DNA of 64,000 bases from Rhodoferax sp. AJA081-3 (GCF_017798165.1 NZ_CP059068.1:2418001-2482000); one strand, 5' to 3'. Positions 8,186 to 20,426 are shown, numbered from the stretch's first letter. The notes: generated by a model not told the origin, from the sequence alone. A program made the numbers and translations.

Positions 8186-8811
8186 TTGAGGGGTGCAAGC
8201 GTCAGCGTGGTACTGGTTGCAGCATTCAGATCCCAGTCGGACTGCCCCAGCGCTCCGATCTGGAACGGTCGCGGCAGTTGGCTCAAATCCAATTTGAAGC
8301 TGAAATTCACCTTGTACTTCAGGCCGCTTTCAAAGTCCGCCACATCGGCAATCTTCCAGCGTGAAACCCGTTTGACGGCGGACAGCGCTTCCTCCAAGGT
8401 ATCAAAACTCGGATTCAGTGCCAAGCCCACACTGACCTCGCGACCCGCTCCCGCCGAGACATTGAGCCGCCAGCGGCGGGTGAGTGGCTGGTAGGCCAGG
8501 CGCATGTGCCGCTGCACAGCGACCAGCTTCTTGTCATACCAGTACCAACGCTCACGCACTACGGTGGCCTCGGTCACAAAAAACATGGGGATGCCCTTTA
8601 GCAGCGCATCTTCCACGGCGGGGGGGAGATCGAAAGCCACCTGCGCCGACACCAGGACCTCTTCTTCGAAACGCTCTACCTGGTATTGGGAAACTTCTGC
8701 GGCAATTTGCGCCTGGCAGACACCTGCCAGCCATACAAAAGCCCATACACATAGCTGGCGCAGGGCACGTTCAGGCCATCTGTTTCTGCAGCAACGCGTA
8801 ATAAAAGCCAT
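8182..8811 (-). CDS. DUF4390 family exported protein
   Basis: A protein of about 209 residues with a short basic lead, a hydrophobic signal segment (LCVWAFVWLAGVCQAQ) and a beta-rich body (YQVERFEEEVLVSAQVAFDL, WYWYDKKLVAVQRHMRLAYQ) typical of the DUF4390 family. Proteins of this family of unknown function sit between rsmB and an ntrY-like kinase in many betaproteobacteria, as here. The start at 8811 (MAFITRCC) is chosen because it directly precedes the signal peptide; it overlaps the end of rsmB by about 40 bp. The stop overlaps the kinase start by 4 bp, which implies translational coupling. A periplasmic partner role for the kinase is possible but not shown. Confidence 0.8.
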   Translation of the reverse strand: MAFITRCCRNRWPERALRQLCVWAFVWLAGVCQAQIAAEVSQYQVERFEEEVLVSAQVAFDLPPAVEDALLKGIPMFFVTEATVVRERWYWYDKKLVAVQRHMRLAYQPLTRRWRLNVSAGAGREVSVGLALNPSFDTLEEALSAVKRVSRWKIADVADFESGLKYKVNFSFKLDLSQLPRPFQIGALGQSDWDLNAATSTTLTLAPLK

Positions 8812-10096
8812 CGTGGTCACGGTAACCATTGTCCGGGACGGCATCCGCTTTTGCGACATTTTGGGGCATTAAATGGCCTGGCGACGGCAGCAACACCGCA
8901 TCGGTGTTGTGTGTGAGAAACGTTTGGACCTGTCCGTCCCCTTCCGCCAAAAACAGCGAACAGGTGCAGTACAACAAGCTCCCGCCGGGCCGCAACAAGC
9001 CCCACAAGGCCTGCAGCATGCGTTTCTGAATGGCGGCCAGTTGGGCAATGTCGGTTTCACGCCGCAACCAGCGCACGTCCGGGTGTCGGCGGACAATGCC
9101 GGAGGCTGTACAGGGCGCATCGAGCAAAATCGCATCGAATGGCTGCCCGTCCCACCAGTCCTGCGGGCGCGAGGCGTCGGCCGTTACCACCTGGGCTTGC
9201 AACTGCAAACGCGCCAGGTTTTCGGTGATCCGGCGGGTTCGTACGGCGTCAATTTCGAGCGCCAACACGTGGGCCTGCGACAACTCCAGCAAGTGCGCGG
9301 TTTTGCCTCCAGGCGCCGCACAGGCGTCCAGGATGCGCATATGGGCCTGTTCGGGCAAACCATCCAACAACAACGGCACCGCCATTTGCGCCGCCGTGTC
9401 CTGCACCGAGACCCATCCCTGTTCGAACCCGGGCAGGCGTTGCACGCCGACAGGCTGGTCCAACACGATGGTTGCGCCACTGTTGGCCCTGACGGCGATG
9501 CCAGCGCTCTGCAACGCGGCCAAATAGTCGTTTGGCGTGGCTTTTCGGGGGTTGACCCGCAGCGTCATGGGAGCATGGCAATTTGCGGCAGCCAGCACCT
9601 CGCGCCAGCGTGAAGACTGCTCCTTCTGCAAACGCTTGATCCACCAGCCGGGGTGGTTCCAAACGGCGACGGGATCGGCATCGGTTTGCGCGACCAAGGC
9701 ATCCCGTTCGCGCAGGAACCGGCGCAGGCAGGCGTTCAGGAAGTTGGCTTGCGCGTGGGTACCCGCGCCACGTTTGGCAGCCTCTACGGTCTGATTGACC
9801 AGGGTGAACATGTCGTAAGGCGCCTGGGCATCACTCCACGCCAGTGCCAAAGCGACACAAAGGAGGGCATCGGCTTGCGGGGGCGGCAGCTTGGCAGCCA
9901 GCAGTTTGCGCAGCGCCTGTGCCCGACCCATGTTGCGCCATACGTGGAACGCCAGCGACTGAACGCCGGGCCGTAGTTCGGCAGGCACGGTCTCCAGGGC
10001 TGCGGTACCCGAAACACCCTCCCGCACTGCTTGTATGACTGTGGCTGTGGCACTGAGCTGGCGCCACAGGGGAATTTGTTCGTCCTTGGGATTCAT
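8771..10096 (-). CDS. rsmB: 16S rRNA (cytosine-967 C5)-methyltransferase RsmB
   Basis: A 441-residue enzyme that methylates C967 of 16S rRNA using S-adenosylmethionine. The N-terminal third is an all-helical NusB-like RNA-binding domain. The C-terminal Rossmann fold has the SAM site DACAAPGGKTAHLLEL, motif IV DAPCTASGIVRRHPDVRW with its Cys, and motif VI LLYCTCSLF with the catalytic Cys. The start is the ATG at 10096 (MNPKDEQIPLW) rather than the longer frame at 10144, because the longer version would overlap lemA and adds non-family sequence. It lies 7 bp after lemA and overlaps the DUF4390 gene downstream. Confidence 0.93.
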   Translation of the reverse strand: MNPKDEQIPLWRQLSATATVIQAVREGVSGTAALETVPAELRPGVQSLAFHVWRNMGRAQALRKLLAAKLPPPQADALLCVALALAWSDAQAPYDMFTLVNQTVEAAKRGAGTHAQANFLNACLRRFLRERDALVAQTDADPVAVWNHPGWWIKRLQKEQSSRWREVLAAANCHAPMTLRVNPRKATPNDYLAALQSAGIAVRANSGATIVLDQPVGVQRLPGFEQGWVSVQDTAAQMAVPLLLDGLPEQAHMRILDACAAPGGKTAHLLELSQAHVLALEIDAVRTRRITENLARLQLQAQVVTADASRPQDWWDGQPFDAILLDAPCTASGIVRRHPDVRWLRRETDIAQLAAIQKRMLQALWGLLRPGGSLLYCTCSLFLAEGDGQVQTFLTHNTDAVLLPSPGHLMPQNVAKADAVPDNGYRDHDGFYYALLQKQMA

Positions 10097-10103
10097 CGTG
10101 TCC

Positions 10104-10655
10104 TTAGAGCTTGCTACCGGGTTTGAAGCCCATGGCGCCGGCAACGAGGCGTGCCGGAAACTGCGCCAAGGCTTCGTTGTATTGGGTCAGTATCTGGTTA
10201 AAACCCCCACGCGCGGTTTCCACACGCTGGGTCACGGCATCCCATTGGGTGCGCATGGTGGCGGGCACCACTGGCCCCGCCAGATCGGGGGGTGCTTCGT
10301 TCAGGCGGTGCCAGGCGGTCTGTACGGCGTCGAAAGACTGGCCCAGGCGTGCAGGTGCGTCATTGCGCAAGGCGTTTGTGCCGGTTTCCTTCAGGGCGTC
10401 TTCAAAAGCCTGCAGCGCAGCGAGCAAAACCGCCCAGTCATCGGGCGTCTTGTCGCCCGTGGGGGCGTGCAGATGCACGGCCGCCCCGTGCGCCAGGTCA
10501 TTGCGCACCAGATCGGCAACCACACGCATGTGTTTTTCGACCGAACCCAGGGCACTCAGGCCACGTGCCCGGATACGCATCAGCCGGTTGTACAGCCCCA
10601 CGCCCCAAAACACCAACAAGGCCAGCACTATCCACACTATCAGCGAACCACTCAT
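10104..10655 (-). CDS. LemA-like membrane protein
   Basis: A protein of about 183 residues with one N-terminal membrane helix (SLIVWIVLALLVFWGVGLYNR) followed by a long, mostly helical cytoplasmic or periplasmic body (RARGLSALGSVEKHMRVVADLV), the LemA arrangement. The function of the LemA family is not settled. The ATG at 10655 starts directly at the membrane helix and is preferred to 10682, which lies inside the rpoC terminator hairpin. The gene is the first of the lemA-rsmB-DUF4390-ntrY-ntrX series on the minus strand. Confidence 0.75.
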   Translation of the reverse strand: MSGSLIVWIVLALLVFWGVGLYNRLMRIRARGLSALGSVEKHMRVVADLVRNDLAHGAAVHLHAPTGDKTPDDWAVLLAALQAFEDALKETGTNALRNDAPARLGQSFDAVQTAWHRLNEAPPDLAGPVVPATMRTQWDAVTQRVETARGGFNQILTQYNEALAQFPARLVAGAMGFKPGSKL

Positions 10656-10668
10656 GGCACTCCTACAT

Positions 10669-10706
10669 AAAAAAAGCCTCAAGCCCCCGTAAAGTGGACT
10701 TGAGGC
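10669..10706 (-). terminator. Rho-independent terminator after rpoC
   Basis: The stem GCCTCAAG/CTTGAGGC (8 bp) on the minus strand is followed by TTTTTTT. It begins 27 bp after the rpoC stop and closes the long secE-to-rpoC transcription block. Confidence 0.92.
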
Positions 10707-10732
10707 GCTACGTTTAATGTAGCAGTGCGAAC

Positions 10733-13700
10733 TTACTCGCCAGCAGCACCTTCGCTGCCCAGGGGTTCGGAGACCGCTTCAGCATCACCCGCCAGTTCAG
10801 CGGCTTCGGCTTCGGCAATGGCACGGCGCTCGGCGTCGTCCATGTTTTCGCGGACCTTGCGTGCCTCGTGGTACGCCAAGCCGGTACCGGCTGGAATCAG
10901 ACGGCCCACAATCACGTTTTCCTTCAGACCACGCAGCTCGTCGCGCTTGCCCATGATGGCGGCTTCGGTCAGTACGCGGGTGGTTTCCTGGAAGGAAGCC
11001 GCGCTGATGAAGCTGTCGGTGGACAAGGACGCCTTGGTGATACCCAGCAGCAGGTTGGTGAAGGTGACCGGAATCTTTCCTTCAGCCCGCAGTGCATCAT
11101 TGGTGTTGAGCATCTCGGAACGCTCGACCTGTTCCCCGTTGATGTAGCTGGAGTCGCCCGCGTTCTCGACCACCACACGGCGCAGCATCTGGCGAACAAT
11201 CACTTCGATGTGTTTGTCGTTGATCTTCACGCCCTGCAAGCGGTACACGTCCTGCACTTCGTCGACGATGTAACGTGCCAGCTCTTCAGAGCCCAACAAA
11301 CGCAGGATGTCCTGTGGGTCGGCTGGGCCGTCCACCACGGACTCGCCCTTGTTGACCACCTGGCCTTCGTGCACCAGCATGTTCTTTTCCTTGGGCACCA
11401 GGTCTTCCCAGACCTTGCCATCAGGATCGGTAATCTGCAGGCGAATCTTGCCCTTGGTCTCCTTACCGAAGGACACGGTACCCGTGATCTCGGCCAACGT
11501 ACCCTTGTCCTTGGGTGTACGCGCTTCGAACAGCTCGGCAACCCGTGGCAGACCACCGGTAATGTCGCGGGTCTTCTGGCCTTCGACCGGAATACGCGCC
11601 AACACTTCGCCGGGGCCCACGTCCTGGCCATCGCGCACCTGGATCAGCGAGCCGATCTGGAAGCCAATGGTCACCGAGTGGTCGGTGCCGGGAATCTTCA
11701 CTTCGTTGCCGGTCGCGTCGATCAGCTTGACCTGAGGGCGCACGACCTTGGTTGCGCCACGGCGCTTGGGATCGATAACCACCATGGTGGACAAACCGGT
11801 CACTTCGTCGACCTGTTTGGCAACGGTCAGACCTTCTTCCACATTCTCGAAATGCGCCTTGCCGGCGAATTCGGTAATGATGGGGCGGGTCAGCGGGTCC
11901 CAGTTGGCCAAAATGGCACCAGCCTTGATGGTCTGGTCGGCCTTGACGGTCAACACCGCGCCGTACGGCACCTTGTGGCGCTCGCGCTCACGGCCATGCT
12001 CGTCATGGATGATGATTTCGCCAGAACGGGCAATCACCACCAATTCCTTCTTGCTATTGGTCACGTAACGCATGGTGGCGTTGAAGCCGATCACACCGTT
12101 GGACTTGGCTTCCACGCTGGAGGCGATGGCCGCACGCGACGCCGCACCACCGATGTGGAAGGTACGCATGGTCAGCTGGGTACCGGGTTCACCGATGGAC
12201 TGCGCAGCGATCACACCGACTGCTTCACCGCCGTTGATCAGACCACCACGGCCCAGATCGCGGCCGTAACACTTGGCGCAGATACCAAAGCGGGTTTCGC
12301 AGGTCAGTGCAGTACGCACCTTGACCTCGTCCACACCTGCCACTTCCAGCTCGTCGATCAGGTCTTCGTCCAGCATGGCGCCGGCTTCAGCCAGCACAGC
12401 ACGGTTTTCTGGGTGCAACACATCTTCAGCCGCAGTACGGCCCAAGATACGGTCACGCAGCGACTCGATCACTTCACCGCCTTCGACAATGGCACGCATC
12501 AGGTAACCACCGTGTGTACCGCAGTCCTGCTCGGTCACCACCAGATCCTGCGTCACGTCGACCAGACGGCGTGTCAGGTAACCGGAGTTCGCTGTCTTCA
12601 GCGCCGTATCGGCCAGACCCTTACGGGCACCGTGGGTGGAGATGAAGTACTCCAACACGTTCAGGCCTTCGCGGAAGTTCGCGGTAATCGGTGTCTCGAT
12701 GATGGAGCCGTCAGGCTTAGCCATCAGACCCCGCATACCAGCAACCTGGCGAATCTGGGCTGCGGAACCGCGGGCACCAGAGTCGGCCATCATGTAGATG
12801 GAGTTGAAGGATTCCTGCTGGACCTGTTTGCCATGGCGGTCGGTGACCGTTTCCTTGGACAACTTGGCCATCATGACCTTGGACACTTCGTCACCCGACT
12901 TGCCCCAGATATCCACCACCTTGTTGTAACGCTCGCCAGAGGTCACCAGACCGGACACATACTGCTGTTCGATCTCTTTGACTTCCTTCTGCGCACGGGC
13001 AATGATGTCGTGCTTCTCTTGCGGCACCAGCATGTCATCGATACAAATCGAGATACCGGCCTTGGTTGCCAGACGGAAGCCGCTTTGCAGCAGTTTGTCG
13101 GCAAACACCACGGTCTCTTTCAATCCGCACTTGCGGAACGACACGTTGATCAGCTTGGAGATTTCCTTCTTCTTCAACGCCTTGTTGATGTTGGAGAAAG
13201 GCAGGCCCTTGGGCAAGATTTCGGACAGCAGTGCACGGCCAGCGGTGGTTTCCCACAGCTTGGTCGAGGGTACAAACTCGCCGGTTTCCTTGTCCTTGGT
13301 GTACTCGGTCAAACGCACATTGATCTTGGCGTTCAGCTCGACTTCACCCGCGTCAAAGGCGCGCTGCACTTCACCGGTGTCGGAGAAGATCAGGCCCTCG
13401 CCCTTGCCGTTGATGCGTTCGCGGGTTGTGTAGTACAGACCCAGCACCACGTCTTGCGACGGAACAATGGAAGGCTCGCCGTTGGCGGGGAACAACACGT
13501 TGTTGGAGGCCAGCATCAGCGTGCGGGCTTCCATTTGTGCTTCCACCGACAGGGGCACGTGAACGGCCATCTGGTCACCGTCGAAGTCGGCGTTGAAGGC
13601 CGCGCAAACGAGGGGGTGCAGTTGGATGGCCTTGCCTTCGATCAGGATGGGTTCAAAGGCCTGGATACCCAAACGGTGCAGCGTAGGCGCACGGTTCAGC

Positions 13701-14959
13701 ATCACGGGGTGCTCTTTGATGACCTCTTCCAAGATATCCCACACGACGGGCGTGCCGGATTCGACTTCCTTCTTGGCCGCCTTGATGGTGGTCGCAATAC
13801 CCATGGCTTCCAGGCGCGCGAAGATGAAGGGCTTGAAGAGTTCCAAGGCCATCAGCTTGGGCAGACCGCACTGGTGCAGCTTGAGTGTTGGGCCCACGGT
13901 AATCACGGAACGACCGGAGTAGTCGACGCGCTTGCCCAGCAAGTTCTGGCGGAAGCGACCGGATTTACCCTTGATCATGTCGGCCAAAGACTTCAGGGCG
14001 CGCTTATTGGCGCCTGTCATGGCCTTGCCGCGGCGACCGTTGTCCAGCAAGCTGTCCACGGCTTCCTGCAACATACGCTTCTCGTTGCGCGCAATGATTT
14101 CCGGCGCTTTCAGTTCCAGCAAACGGCGCAGACGGCTGTTGCGGTTGATGACGCGGCGGTACAGGTCGTTCAGGTCGGAGGTCGCAAAACGACCGCCGTC
14201 CAGTGGCACCAGCGGACGCAGGTCCGGTGGCAACACGGGCAACACGTCCAACACCATCCACTCGGGCTTGATGCCGGATTTCTTGAACGCTTCCAGAACC
14301 TTCAAACGCTTGGCGTTTTTCTTGATCTTGAGTTCGGAGCCGGTCAGGTCGTTGCGCAGCTTCTCGATCGAACCTTCGATGTCGATGCTTTGCAGCAGGT
14401 CCTTGATACCTTCCGCGCCCATCTTGGCCTGGAACTCGTCGCCGTATTCCTTGAACTTGGCGTCGAAGTCGTCTTCGGACATGATGCTGAACTTCTTCAG
14501 CGGGGTCATGCCGGGGTCGGTGACAACGTATGCTTCAAAGTACAACACGCGTTCGATGTCACGCAGTGTCATGTCCAGCACCAGGCCCAAACGGCTGGGC
14601 AGGGACTTCAGGAACCAGATGTGGGCGCAGGGCGCAGCCAGGTCGATGTGACCCATGCGTTCGCGGCGAACCTTGGTCTGCGTGACTTCAACGCCGCACT
14701 TCTCGCAGATTACACCGCGGTGTTTCAGACGCTTGTACTTGCCGCACAGGCATTCGTAGTCCTTGATGGGTCCGAAGATCTTGGCGCAGAACAGGCCGTC
14801 ACGCTCGGGCTTGAACGTGCGGTAGTTGATGGTTTCAGGCTTGCGCACTTCACCAAAAGACCACGAACGGATCTTCTCGGGCGAGGCCATGCCGATTTTG
14901 ATGGCACCGAAATGCTCATCGGGCGTGAACTGCTTGAACAGGTCGAGTAATGATTTCAT
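10733..14959 (-). CDS. rpoC: RNA polymerase beta' subunit
   Basis: A 1408-residue beta' subunit of RNA polymerase. The N-terminal zinc ribbon ([20 protein letters not shown]), the absolutely conserved catalytic [12 protein letters not shown] holding the three Mg-binding aspartates, and the second zinc site ([19 protein letters not shown]) are all present. The C-terminus ends in an acidic Ala/Glu tail ([18 protein letters not shown]). Length is normal for a betaproteobacterium. It lies 26 bp after rpoB and is cotranscribed with it. Confidence 0.99.
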   Translation of the reverse strand: MKSLLDLFKQFTPDEHFGAIKIGMASPEKIRSWSFGEVRKPETINYRTFKPERDGLFCAKIFGPIKDYECLCGKYKRLKHRGVICEKCGVEVTQTKVRRERMGHIDLAAPCAHIWFLKSLPSRLGLVLDMTLRDIERVLYFEAYVVTDPGMTPLKKFSIMSEDDFDAKFKEYGDEFQAKMGAEGIKDLLQSIDIEGSIEKLRNDLTGSELKIKKNAKRLKVLEAFKKSGIKPEWMVLDVLPVLPPDLRPLVPLDGGRFATSDLNDLYRRVINRNSRLRRLLELKAPEIIARNEKRMLQEAVDSLLDNGRRGKAMTGANKRALKSLADMIKGKSGRFRQNLLGKRVDYSGRSVITVGPTLKLHQCGLPKLMALELFKPFIFARLEAMGIATTIKAAKKEVESGTPVVWDILEEVIKEHPVMLNRAPTLHRLGIQAFEPILIEGKAIQLHPLVCAAFNADFDGDQMAVHVPLSVEAQMEARTLMLASNNVLFPANGEPSIVPSQDVVLGLYYTTRERINGKGEGLIFSDTGEVQRAFDAGEVELNAKINVRLTEYTKDKETGEFVPSTKLWETTAGRALLSEILPKGLPFSNINKALKKKEISKLINVSFRKCGLKETVVFADKLLQSGFRLATKAGISICIDDMLVPQEKHDIIARAQKEVKEIEQQYVSGLVTSGERYNKVVDIWGKSGDEVSKVMMAKLSKETVTDRHGKQVQQESFNSIYMMADSGARGSAAQIRQVAGMRGLMAKPDGSIIETPITANFREGLNVLEYFISTHGARKGLADTALKTANSGYLTRRLVDVTQDLVVTEQDCGTHGGYLMRAIVEGGEVIESLRDRILGRTAAEDVLHPENRAVLAEAGAMLDEDLIDELEVAGVDEVKVRTALTCETRFGICAKCYGRDLGRGGLINGGEAVGVIAAQSIGEPGTQLTMRTFHIGGAASRAAIASSVEAKSNGVIGFNATMRYVTNSKKELVVIARSGEIIIHDEHGRERERHKVPYGAVLTVKADQTIKAGAILANWDPLTRPIITEFAGKAHFENVEEGLTVAKQVDEVTGLSTMVVIDPKRRGATKVVRPQVKLIDATGNEVKIPGTDHSVTIGFQIGSLIQVRDGQDVGPGEVLARIPVEGQKTRDITGGLPRVAELFEARTPKDKGTLAEITGTVSFGKETKGKIRLQITDPDGKVWEDLVPKEKNMLVHEGQVVNKGESVVDGPADPQDILRLLGSEELARYIVDEVQDVYRLQGVKINDKHIEVIVRQMLRRVVVENAGDSSYINGEQVERSEMLNTNDALRAEGKIPVTFTNLLLGITKASLSTDSFISAASFQETTRVLTEAAIMGKRDELRGLKENVIVGRLIPAGTGLAYHEARKVRENMDDAERRAIAEAEAAELAGDAEAVSEPLGSEGAAGE

Positions 14960-14985
14960 GGGTTAAATCCTTTTCTTGTCCGCGA

Positions 14986-17900
14986 TCAGCTACGCTCTAG
15001 TTCGATGTCGATGCCCAAGGAACGAATTTCCTTGACCAGCACATTGAACGACTCCGGCATGCCGGCTTCGATGGAGTGTTCGCCCTTGACGATGCTCTCG
15101 TACACCTTGGTACGGCCTTGCACGTCGTCGGACTTCACTGTCAGCATTTCCTGCAGGGTGTACGAGGCGCCATAGGCTTCCAGCGCCCACACCTCCATCT
15201 CACCGAAACGCTGTCCACCGAACTGGGCTTTACCACCCAAAGGCTGCTGCGTGACCAGCGAGTATGGTCCGGTCGAGCGGGCGTGCATCTTGTCGTCCAC
15301 CAAGTGGTGCAACTTCAGGTAATGCATGTAGCCAACCGTGGTGGTGCGCTCGAAAGCATCGCCACTGCGGCCGTCATACAACTGGGCCTGTGTACGTGCG
15401 ACGGTCAGGCCCTTGGCCTTGGCCACGTCATCGGGGAAGGCCAGTTGCAGCATGTCGCCAATTTCCGCTTCGGTCGCTCCGTCGAACACGGGAGATGCAA
15501 ACGGCACGCCGTTGGTCAACTCTTGTGCCATGCTGCGGATTTCATCGTCGGACAACTGGCCGAGGTCTTCCTTGCGGCCCGTACCGTTGTAGATGCGTTC
15601 CAGGAAAGCGCGGATCTCGGCCGCTGCGGCTTCGCGCTGCAGCATGTCACCGATGCGATGGCCCAGACCCTTGCCGGCCCAGCCCAAGTGCACTTCCAGC
15701 ACCTGGCCGATGTTCATACGCGAAGGCACGCCCAAGGGGTTCAGCACGATATCCACTGGGGTACCGTCGGCCATGTAAGGCATGTCTTCCACCGGGGTGA
15801 TCTTGGAGACCACACCCTTGTTACCGTGGCGGCCGGCCATCTTGTCACCCGGCTGCAAGCGGCGCTTGACAGCGATGTAGACCTTGACCATCTTCAGCAC
15901 GCCCGCGGGCAACTCGTCGCCCTGTGTCAGCTTCTTGCGCTTTTCTTCAAAAGCCAGGTCGAAGCTGTGGCGCGTCTGCTCCAGAGAGTTCTTGATGCTC
16001 TCCAGCTGTGTTGCCACTTCATCTTCTGCGGGACGAATGTCGAACCAGTGGAACTTCTCGACAGAAGCCAAATAGGCCTTGTCGATTTTGGTGCCCTTGG
16101 CCAGCTTCTGTGGTCCACCGTTGGCAACCTTGTTGGTCAACAACTTTTCGATGCGGTCAAAGGCGTCGGCCTCCACGATACGCAGCTGGTCGTTCAGATC
16201 CAGGCGGAAACGCTTCAGTTCGTCGTCGATGATCTGCTGGGCACGGCGGTCGCGGGTGATGCCTTCACGGGTGAAGACCTGCACGTCGATGACGGTGCCG
16301 GAACTGCCTTGGTCCACGCGCAGCGAAGTATCCTTCACGTCGCTGGCCTTCTCACCGAAGATGGCGCGCAGCAGTTTCTCTTCTGGCGTCAACGTGGTCT
16401 CGCCCTTGGGCGTAACCTTGCCAACCAGTGTGTCGCCGGGCAATACCTCGGCACCCACATAGATGATGCCGGACTCGTCCAGGCGGTTCAGCTGCTGTTC
16501 GCTCAGGTTGGGAATGTCGCGGGTAATTTCTTCCGCACCCAGCTTGGTGTCACGGGCCATCACCACGAGTTCTTCGATGTGGATCGAGGTGTAGCGGTCT
16601 TCTGCCACCACACGCTCGCTGATCAAAATCGAATCTTCGAAGTTGTAGCCGTTCCATGGCATGAAGGCCACCAGCATGTTCTGGCCGATGGCGATTTCGC
16701 CCAGATCGGTAGAAGCGCCGTCAGCAATCACATCACCCTTGGAGAGCTTGTCGCCCTTTTTGACGATGGGGCGCTGGTGGATGTTGGTGTTCTGGTTGGA
16801 ACGCTGGTACTTGATCAGGTTGTAGATGTCCACACCCACTTCGCCGGCTTGTGCTTCGGCATCGTTCACGCGGATCACGACACGGGTTGCGTCCACGTAA
16901 TCCACGATACCGCCGCGGGTTGCCACGACCACGGTACCGGAGTCAACCGCCGCCACGCGCTCAATGCCGGTGCCCACCATGGGCTTCTCGGGACGCAGCA
17001 CAGGCACAGCCTGACGCGACATGTTGGCGCCCATCAACGCGCGGTTCGCATCGTCGTGCTCCAGGAACGGAACCAGCGAGGCGGCCACCGACACGATCTG
17101 CGCGGGAGACACGTCCATGTATTGCACGCGCTCGGCGCCCACCAAAATGGACTCGCCTTTTTCACGGGCAGACACCAGGTCACCGGTCAGCACGCCGTCT
17201 TTGTCCAGGGCCGCATTGGCCTGGGCAATCACGTACTTGCCTTCTTCGATGGCGGACAGGTAGTCGATGTCGTTGGTGACCTTGCTGTCGACCACACGGC
17301 GGTACGGTGTTTCGATGAAACCGTATTCGTTCAGGCGAGCATACAACGCCAGTGAGTTGATCAGACCAATGTTTGGACCTTCAGGCGTTTCAATGGGGCA
17401 GACGCGACCGTAGTGGGTCACGTGCACGTCACGCACTTCAAAACCTGCACGTTCACGTGTCAAACCACCTGGGCCAAGTGCCGATACACGGCGCTTGTGG
17501 GTGATTTCAGCCAGCGGGTTGGTCTGGTCCATGAACTGGGACAGCTGCGACGCACCAAAGAACTCTTTCAACGCAGCCGAGATCGGCTTGCTGTTGATCA
17601 GGTCATGTGGCATCAAAGGCTCTTGCTCGGCTTGACCCAGGCGTTCTTTGACAGCCTTTTCAATACGCGCCAGGCCAGTGCGGTACTGGTTCTCGGCCAA
17701 TTCACCCACGCAACGTACACGGCGGTTACCCAAATGGTCGATATCGTCAACTTCGCCGCGGCCATTGCGCAGATCCACCAGGATCTTGACGACGGCCAGG
17801 ATGTCTTCATTGGTCAACACCTTGGGGCCGGTCGACTCGGAACGACCCATTTTGGCGTTGAACTTCATACGGCCCACGCGCGACAGATCGTACGTGTCGG

Positions 17901-19098
17901 GGTTGTAGAACAGGCGCTGGAACAGGGCCTGCACCGCGTCTTCTGTGGGCGGCTCGCCAGGACGCATCATGCGGTAGATGGCAACACGGGCGGCAAATTC
18001 GTCCACGGTTTCATCGGTACGCAGGGTTTGCGAAATGTAAGCGCCTTGGTCCAGCTCATTGGTGTAGATGCAAGGCAGATCCTGCACACCGGCCAGACGC
18101 AACTTCTTCAGCAGCGCCTCGGTCAGCTCTTCGTTGGCCTTGGCCACGATTTCGCCGGTGTCACCGTCAACGATGTTGCACGCCACCACACGGCCGATCA
18201 GGAAGTCTTCTGGCACGCTGATGTGCGTGGTTGCAGACTGCTCCAGCTCACGGGTGTGACGGGCCGTGACACGCTTGTCTTTGGCCACCACAACCTTGCC
18301 GCTCTTGTCAGTGATGTCGAAACGGGCGACTTCGCCGCGCAGACGCTCGGCGACAAATTCCATCTGTGCGCCGCTGTCCATCAAACGGAAGTTGTCGTTG
18401 ACGAAGAAGTTGGCCAAGATGGATTCGTTGGTCAGGCCAATGGCCTTGAGCAGAATCGTGACCGGCATCTTGCGGCGACGGTCTACACGGAAGTACAGCA
18501 GATCCTTGGGGTCGAACTCAAAGTCCAGCCAGGAACCACGGTACGGAATGATACGCGCGGAGAACAGCAGCTTGCCCGAGCTGTGGGTCTTGCCCTTGTC
18601 ATGCTCGAAAAACACGCCAGGCGAACGGTGCAGCTGGGACACGATCACGCGTTCCGTTCCGTTGATGATGAAGGAACCTTTGCCCGTCATCAGGGGCACT
18701 TCGCCCATGTAGACTTCTTGTTCCTTGACCTCTTTAACCACCTTGTTTTGTGTGGTGGAGGACTCGCGGTCATAGATGATCAACTGGACCTTGGCGCGCA
18801 CGGCGGAAGCAAAGGTCAGACCACGGGTCTGGCATTCACGCACGTCAAAGGCGGGCTTGGCCAGGCTGTATTCCAGGTACTTCATCTCGACAAAACCGTT
18901 GTGCGAGACGATGGGGAACGCCGCTTCGAACGCAGCTTGCAAACCTTCAGCGGTTCGCTTTTTCGGTGCTACATCCGCTTGCAGGAATGCGGTGTAGGCA
19001 TCCTTTTGCATTTGCAACAAGTAAGGGATTTCGAGCACGCTATCGCGGTTACCGAAGTTTTTGCGAATCCGCTTGCGTTCTGTGTATGTATAAGCCAT
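14986..19098 (-). CDS. rpoB: RNA polymerase beta subunit
   Basis: A 1370-residue beta subunit. The rifampicin-binding region is intact ([20 protein letters not shown], and further on [15 protein letters not shown]), and the C-terminal domain includes [20 protein letters not shown], which interacts with beta'. The start is the ATG at 19098 ([10 protein letters not shown]), preceded by a GGAGA ribosome site at the right spacing; the five-residue longer frame begins at an upstream codon without a site. Expression depends in part on the hairpins between rplL and rpoB. Confidence 0.99.
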   Translation of the reverse strand: MAYTYTERKRIRKNFGNRDSVLEIPYLLQMQKDAYTAFLQADVAPKKRTAEGLQAAFEAAFPIVSHNGFVEMKYLEYSLAKPAFDVRECQTRGLTFASAVRAKVQLIIYDRESSTTQNKVVKEVKEQEVYMGEVPLMTGKGSFIINGTERVIVSQLHRSPGVFFEHDKGKTHSSGKLLFSARIIPYRGSWLDFEFDPKDLLYFRVDRRRKMPVTILLKAIGLTNESILANFFVNDNFRLMDSGAQMEFVAERLRGEVARFDITDKSGKVVVAKDKRVTARHTRELEQSATTHISVPEDFLIGRVVACNIVDGDTGEIVAKANEELTEALLKKLRLAGVQDLPCIYTNELDQGAYISQTLRTDETVDEFAARVAIYRMMRPGEPPTEDAVQALFQRLFYNPDTYDLSRVGRMKFNAKMGRSESTGPKVLTNEDILAVVKILVDLRNGRGEVDDIDHLGNRRVRCVGELAENQYRTGLARIEKAVKERLGQAEQEPLMPHDLINSKPISAALKEFFGASQLSQFMDQTNPLAEITHKRRVSALGPGGLTRERAGFEVRDVHVTHYGRVCPIETPEGPNIGLINSLALYARLNEYGFIETPYRRVVDSKVTNDIDYLSAIEEGKYVIAQANAALDKDGVLTGDLVSAREKGESILVGAERVQYMDVSPAQIVSVAASLVPFLEHDDANRALMGANMSRQAVPVLRPEKPMVGTGIERVAAVDSGTVVVATRGGIVDYVDATRVVIRVNDAEAQAGEVGVDIYNLIKYQRSNQNTNIHQRPIVKKGDKLSKGDVIADGASTDLGEIAIGQNMLVAFMPWNGYNFEDSILISERVVAEDRYTSIHIEELVVMARDTKLGAEEITRDIPNLSEQQLNRLDESGIIYVGAEVLPGDTLVGKVTPKGETTLTPEEKLLRAIFGEKASDVKDTSLRVDQGSSGTVIDVQVFTREGITRDRRAQQIIDDELKRFRLDLNDQLRIVEADAFDRIEKLLTNKVANGGPQKLAKGTKIDKAYLASVEKFHWFDIRPAEDEVATQLESIKNSLEQTRHSFDLAFEEKRKKLTQGDELPAGVLKMVKVYIAVKRRLQPGDKMAGRHGNKGVVSKITPVEDMPYMADGTPVDIVLNPLGVPSRMNIGQVLEVHLGWAGKGLGHRIGDMLQREAAAAEIRAFLERIYNGTGRKEDLGQLSDDEIRSMAQELTNGVPFASPVFDGATEAEIGDMLQLAFPDDVAKAKGLTVARTQAQLYDGRSGDAFERTTTVGYMHYLKLHHLVDDKMHARSTGPYSLVTQQPLGGKAQFGGQRFGEMEVWALEAYGASYTLQEMLTVKSDDVQGRTKVYESIVKGEHSIEAGMPESFNVLVKEIRSLGIDIELERS

Positions 19099-19267
19099 TA
19101 GATCTCCGGGCAAAGGCTGAGGAATCCTGGGGGTCCTAGGCGACTGTCGTACCGAGCACCATCACGCTCGGCCATTCTTGGCGATTGGCCACTACCAATC
19201 ATTGGCGGACGGTTGCGCATTGCACGCAACCCGTTCCAAGGCATCTTCTGCAGTCGGGGTCAGAAGA

Positions 19268-19303
19268 CACTAAAAAATGGCGTTGGTACGCAACTTTTTA
19301 GTG
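19268..19303 (-). promoter_or_regulatory. Long hairpin in the rplL-rpoB spacer, possible processing site
   Basis: CACTAAAAA pairs perfectly with TTTTTAGTG, with a further inner GCGT/ACGC match. A long, nearly perfect duplex in this spacer is where Escherichia coli has an RNase III cleavage site. The sequence shows only the pairing; the processing role is inferred. Confidence 0.5.
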
Positions 19304-19322
19304 CACTCTCACAAGCACCAAA

Positions 19323-19352
19323 GGCTGGAGGCCCTTATCGGAACCTCCAGCC
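19323..19352 (-). promoter_or_regulatory. Attenuator-like hairpin after rplL
   Basis: The stem GGCTGGAGG/CCTCCAGCC lies 17 bp past the rplL stop and is followed on the minus strand by TTTGG, a weak U stretch. Partial termination here would let ribosomal protein genes be expressed at a higher level than rpoBC, as is known for the E. coli operon. Confidence 0.6.
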
Positions 19353-19368
19353 CTTGAAGAGGACTCAA

Positions 19369-19743
19369 TTACTTGAGTTCAGCCTTGGCACCAGCGTCAA
19401 CCAGCTTCTTCAGAGCTGCATCAGCATCAGCCTTGGCGATGCCTTCCTTGACAGCCTTAGGAGCGCCATCAACCAGATCCTTGGCTTCTTTCAAGCCCAG
19501 GCCAGTGATTTCGCGCACGGCCTTGATGACGGACACCTTGTTGGCGCCTGCATCCAGCAACATGACGTTGAATTCTGTCTTCTCTTCAGCAACCGCAGCA
19601 GCAGCACCGCCGCCAGCAGCTGGTGCAGACATAGCTGCAGCGCTCACGCCAAATTTCTCTTCGATGGCTTTCACCAGGTCGTTGAGTTCCATGACCGTCA
19701 TGCTGTCCAGCGCGGTCAAAAATGCGTCTTTATCGAATGCCAT
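19369..19743 (-). CDS. rplL: 50S ribosomal protein L7/L12
   Basis: A 124-residue stalk protein of the large ribosomal subunit. The N-terminal dimerisation helices ([20 protein letters not shown]), an Ala/Gly/Pro hinge (about 38-52) and the C-terminal factor-binding domain ([20 protein letters not shown]) are all typical. It follows rplJ by 42 bp and is translated from the same mRNA. Length matches the family. Confidence 0.99.
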   Translation of the reverse strand: MAFDKDAFLTALDSMTVMELNDLVKAIEEKFGVSAAAMSAPAAGGGAAAAVAEEKTEFNVMLLDAGANKVSVIKAVREITGLGLKEAKDLVDGAPKAVKEGIAKADADAALKKLVDAGAKAELK

Positions 19744-19785
19744 TTTTATTTCCTAACAATTTTGGTTACTACAGACAGTGCGCAC

Positions 19786-20316
19786 TTAAGCGGCAACTGC
19801 CTCTGCGGGGGCAGCTTCTACAACTGCGCCAGCGCCTTTTTGTTCCGCCAAAGCCGCCAGCACACGTGCCGTACGGGAAATGGGGGATTGCATCAAGCCC
19901 AACAACTGAGCCAACAACACTTCCTTGGAAGGGATGCTTGCCAATTGCTTCACGCCGTTCACGTCCAGGGCTTTGCCGCCATATGCACCAGCACGGATGA
20001 CCAACTTGTCGTTGGTCTTCGCGAACTCGGCCACCACTTTTGCGGCAGCCACGGCGTCGACAGAAAAGCCATAGATCAGAGGACCGGTCATCTGGTCAGC
20101 CACCACTTCAAAACCGCTACCGGCAACAGCACGGCGGGCCAGGGTGTTCTTCAGAACACTCAAGGAAACGCCGTTGCTGCGCGCGTTATTGCGCAGTTTG
20201 GTCATGTCAGCGACCGTGATGCCGCGGTATTCCGCGATCACGAGCGTTTGAGCTTTAGCGGCGAGGCCGGTCACATCACTGATGACCGCTTCTTTCTCAC
20301 TGCGATTAAGACTCAA
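19786..20316 (-). CDS. rplJ: 50S ribosomal protein L10
   Basis: A 176-residue protein that anchors L7/L12 dimers to the ribosome. The N-terminus [15 protein letters not shown] and the RNA-binding part ([18 protein letters not shown]) are standard, and the C-terminal helix ([11 protein letters not shown]) that carries L7/L12 is followed by an Ala-rich tail. It is preceded by a structured leader (20427-20468), by which L10 or the L10-L7/L12 complex probably represses its own translation. Confidence 0.98.
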   Translation of the reverse strand: MSLNRSEKEAVISDVTGLAAKAQTLVIAEYRGITVADMTKLRNNARSNGVSLSVLKNTLARRAVAGSGFEVVADQMTGPLIYGFSVDAVAAAKVVAEFAKTNDKLVIRAGAYGGKALDVNGVKQLASIPSKEVLLAQLLGLMQSPISRTARVLAALAEQKGAGAVVEAAPAEAVAA

Positions 20317-20426
20317 GGTCTACTCCTTTAAATGCGCATTGCGGTTTACACCACGTTACGCTCCACATTGCAGCGACCAACTGTTAACAGAAATTCTCAT
20401 TCCATCTGCAGCGGGATCGCCATCTG

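Noticed and set aside
10868..14950. Open frame of 1360 codons on the plus strand opposite rpoC
   Set aside because: It is an antisense shadow of rpoC caused by high GC codon bias; its His/Gln-rich sequence matches no family and it has no ribosome site.
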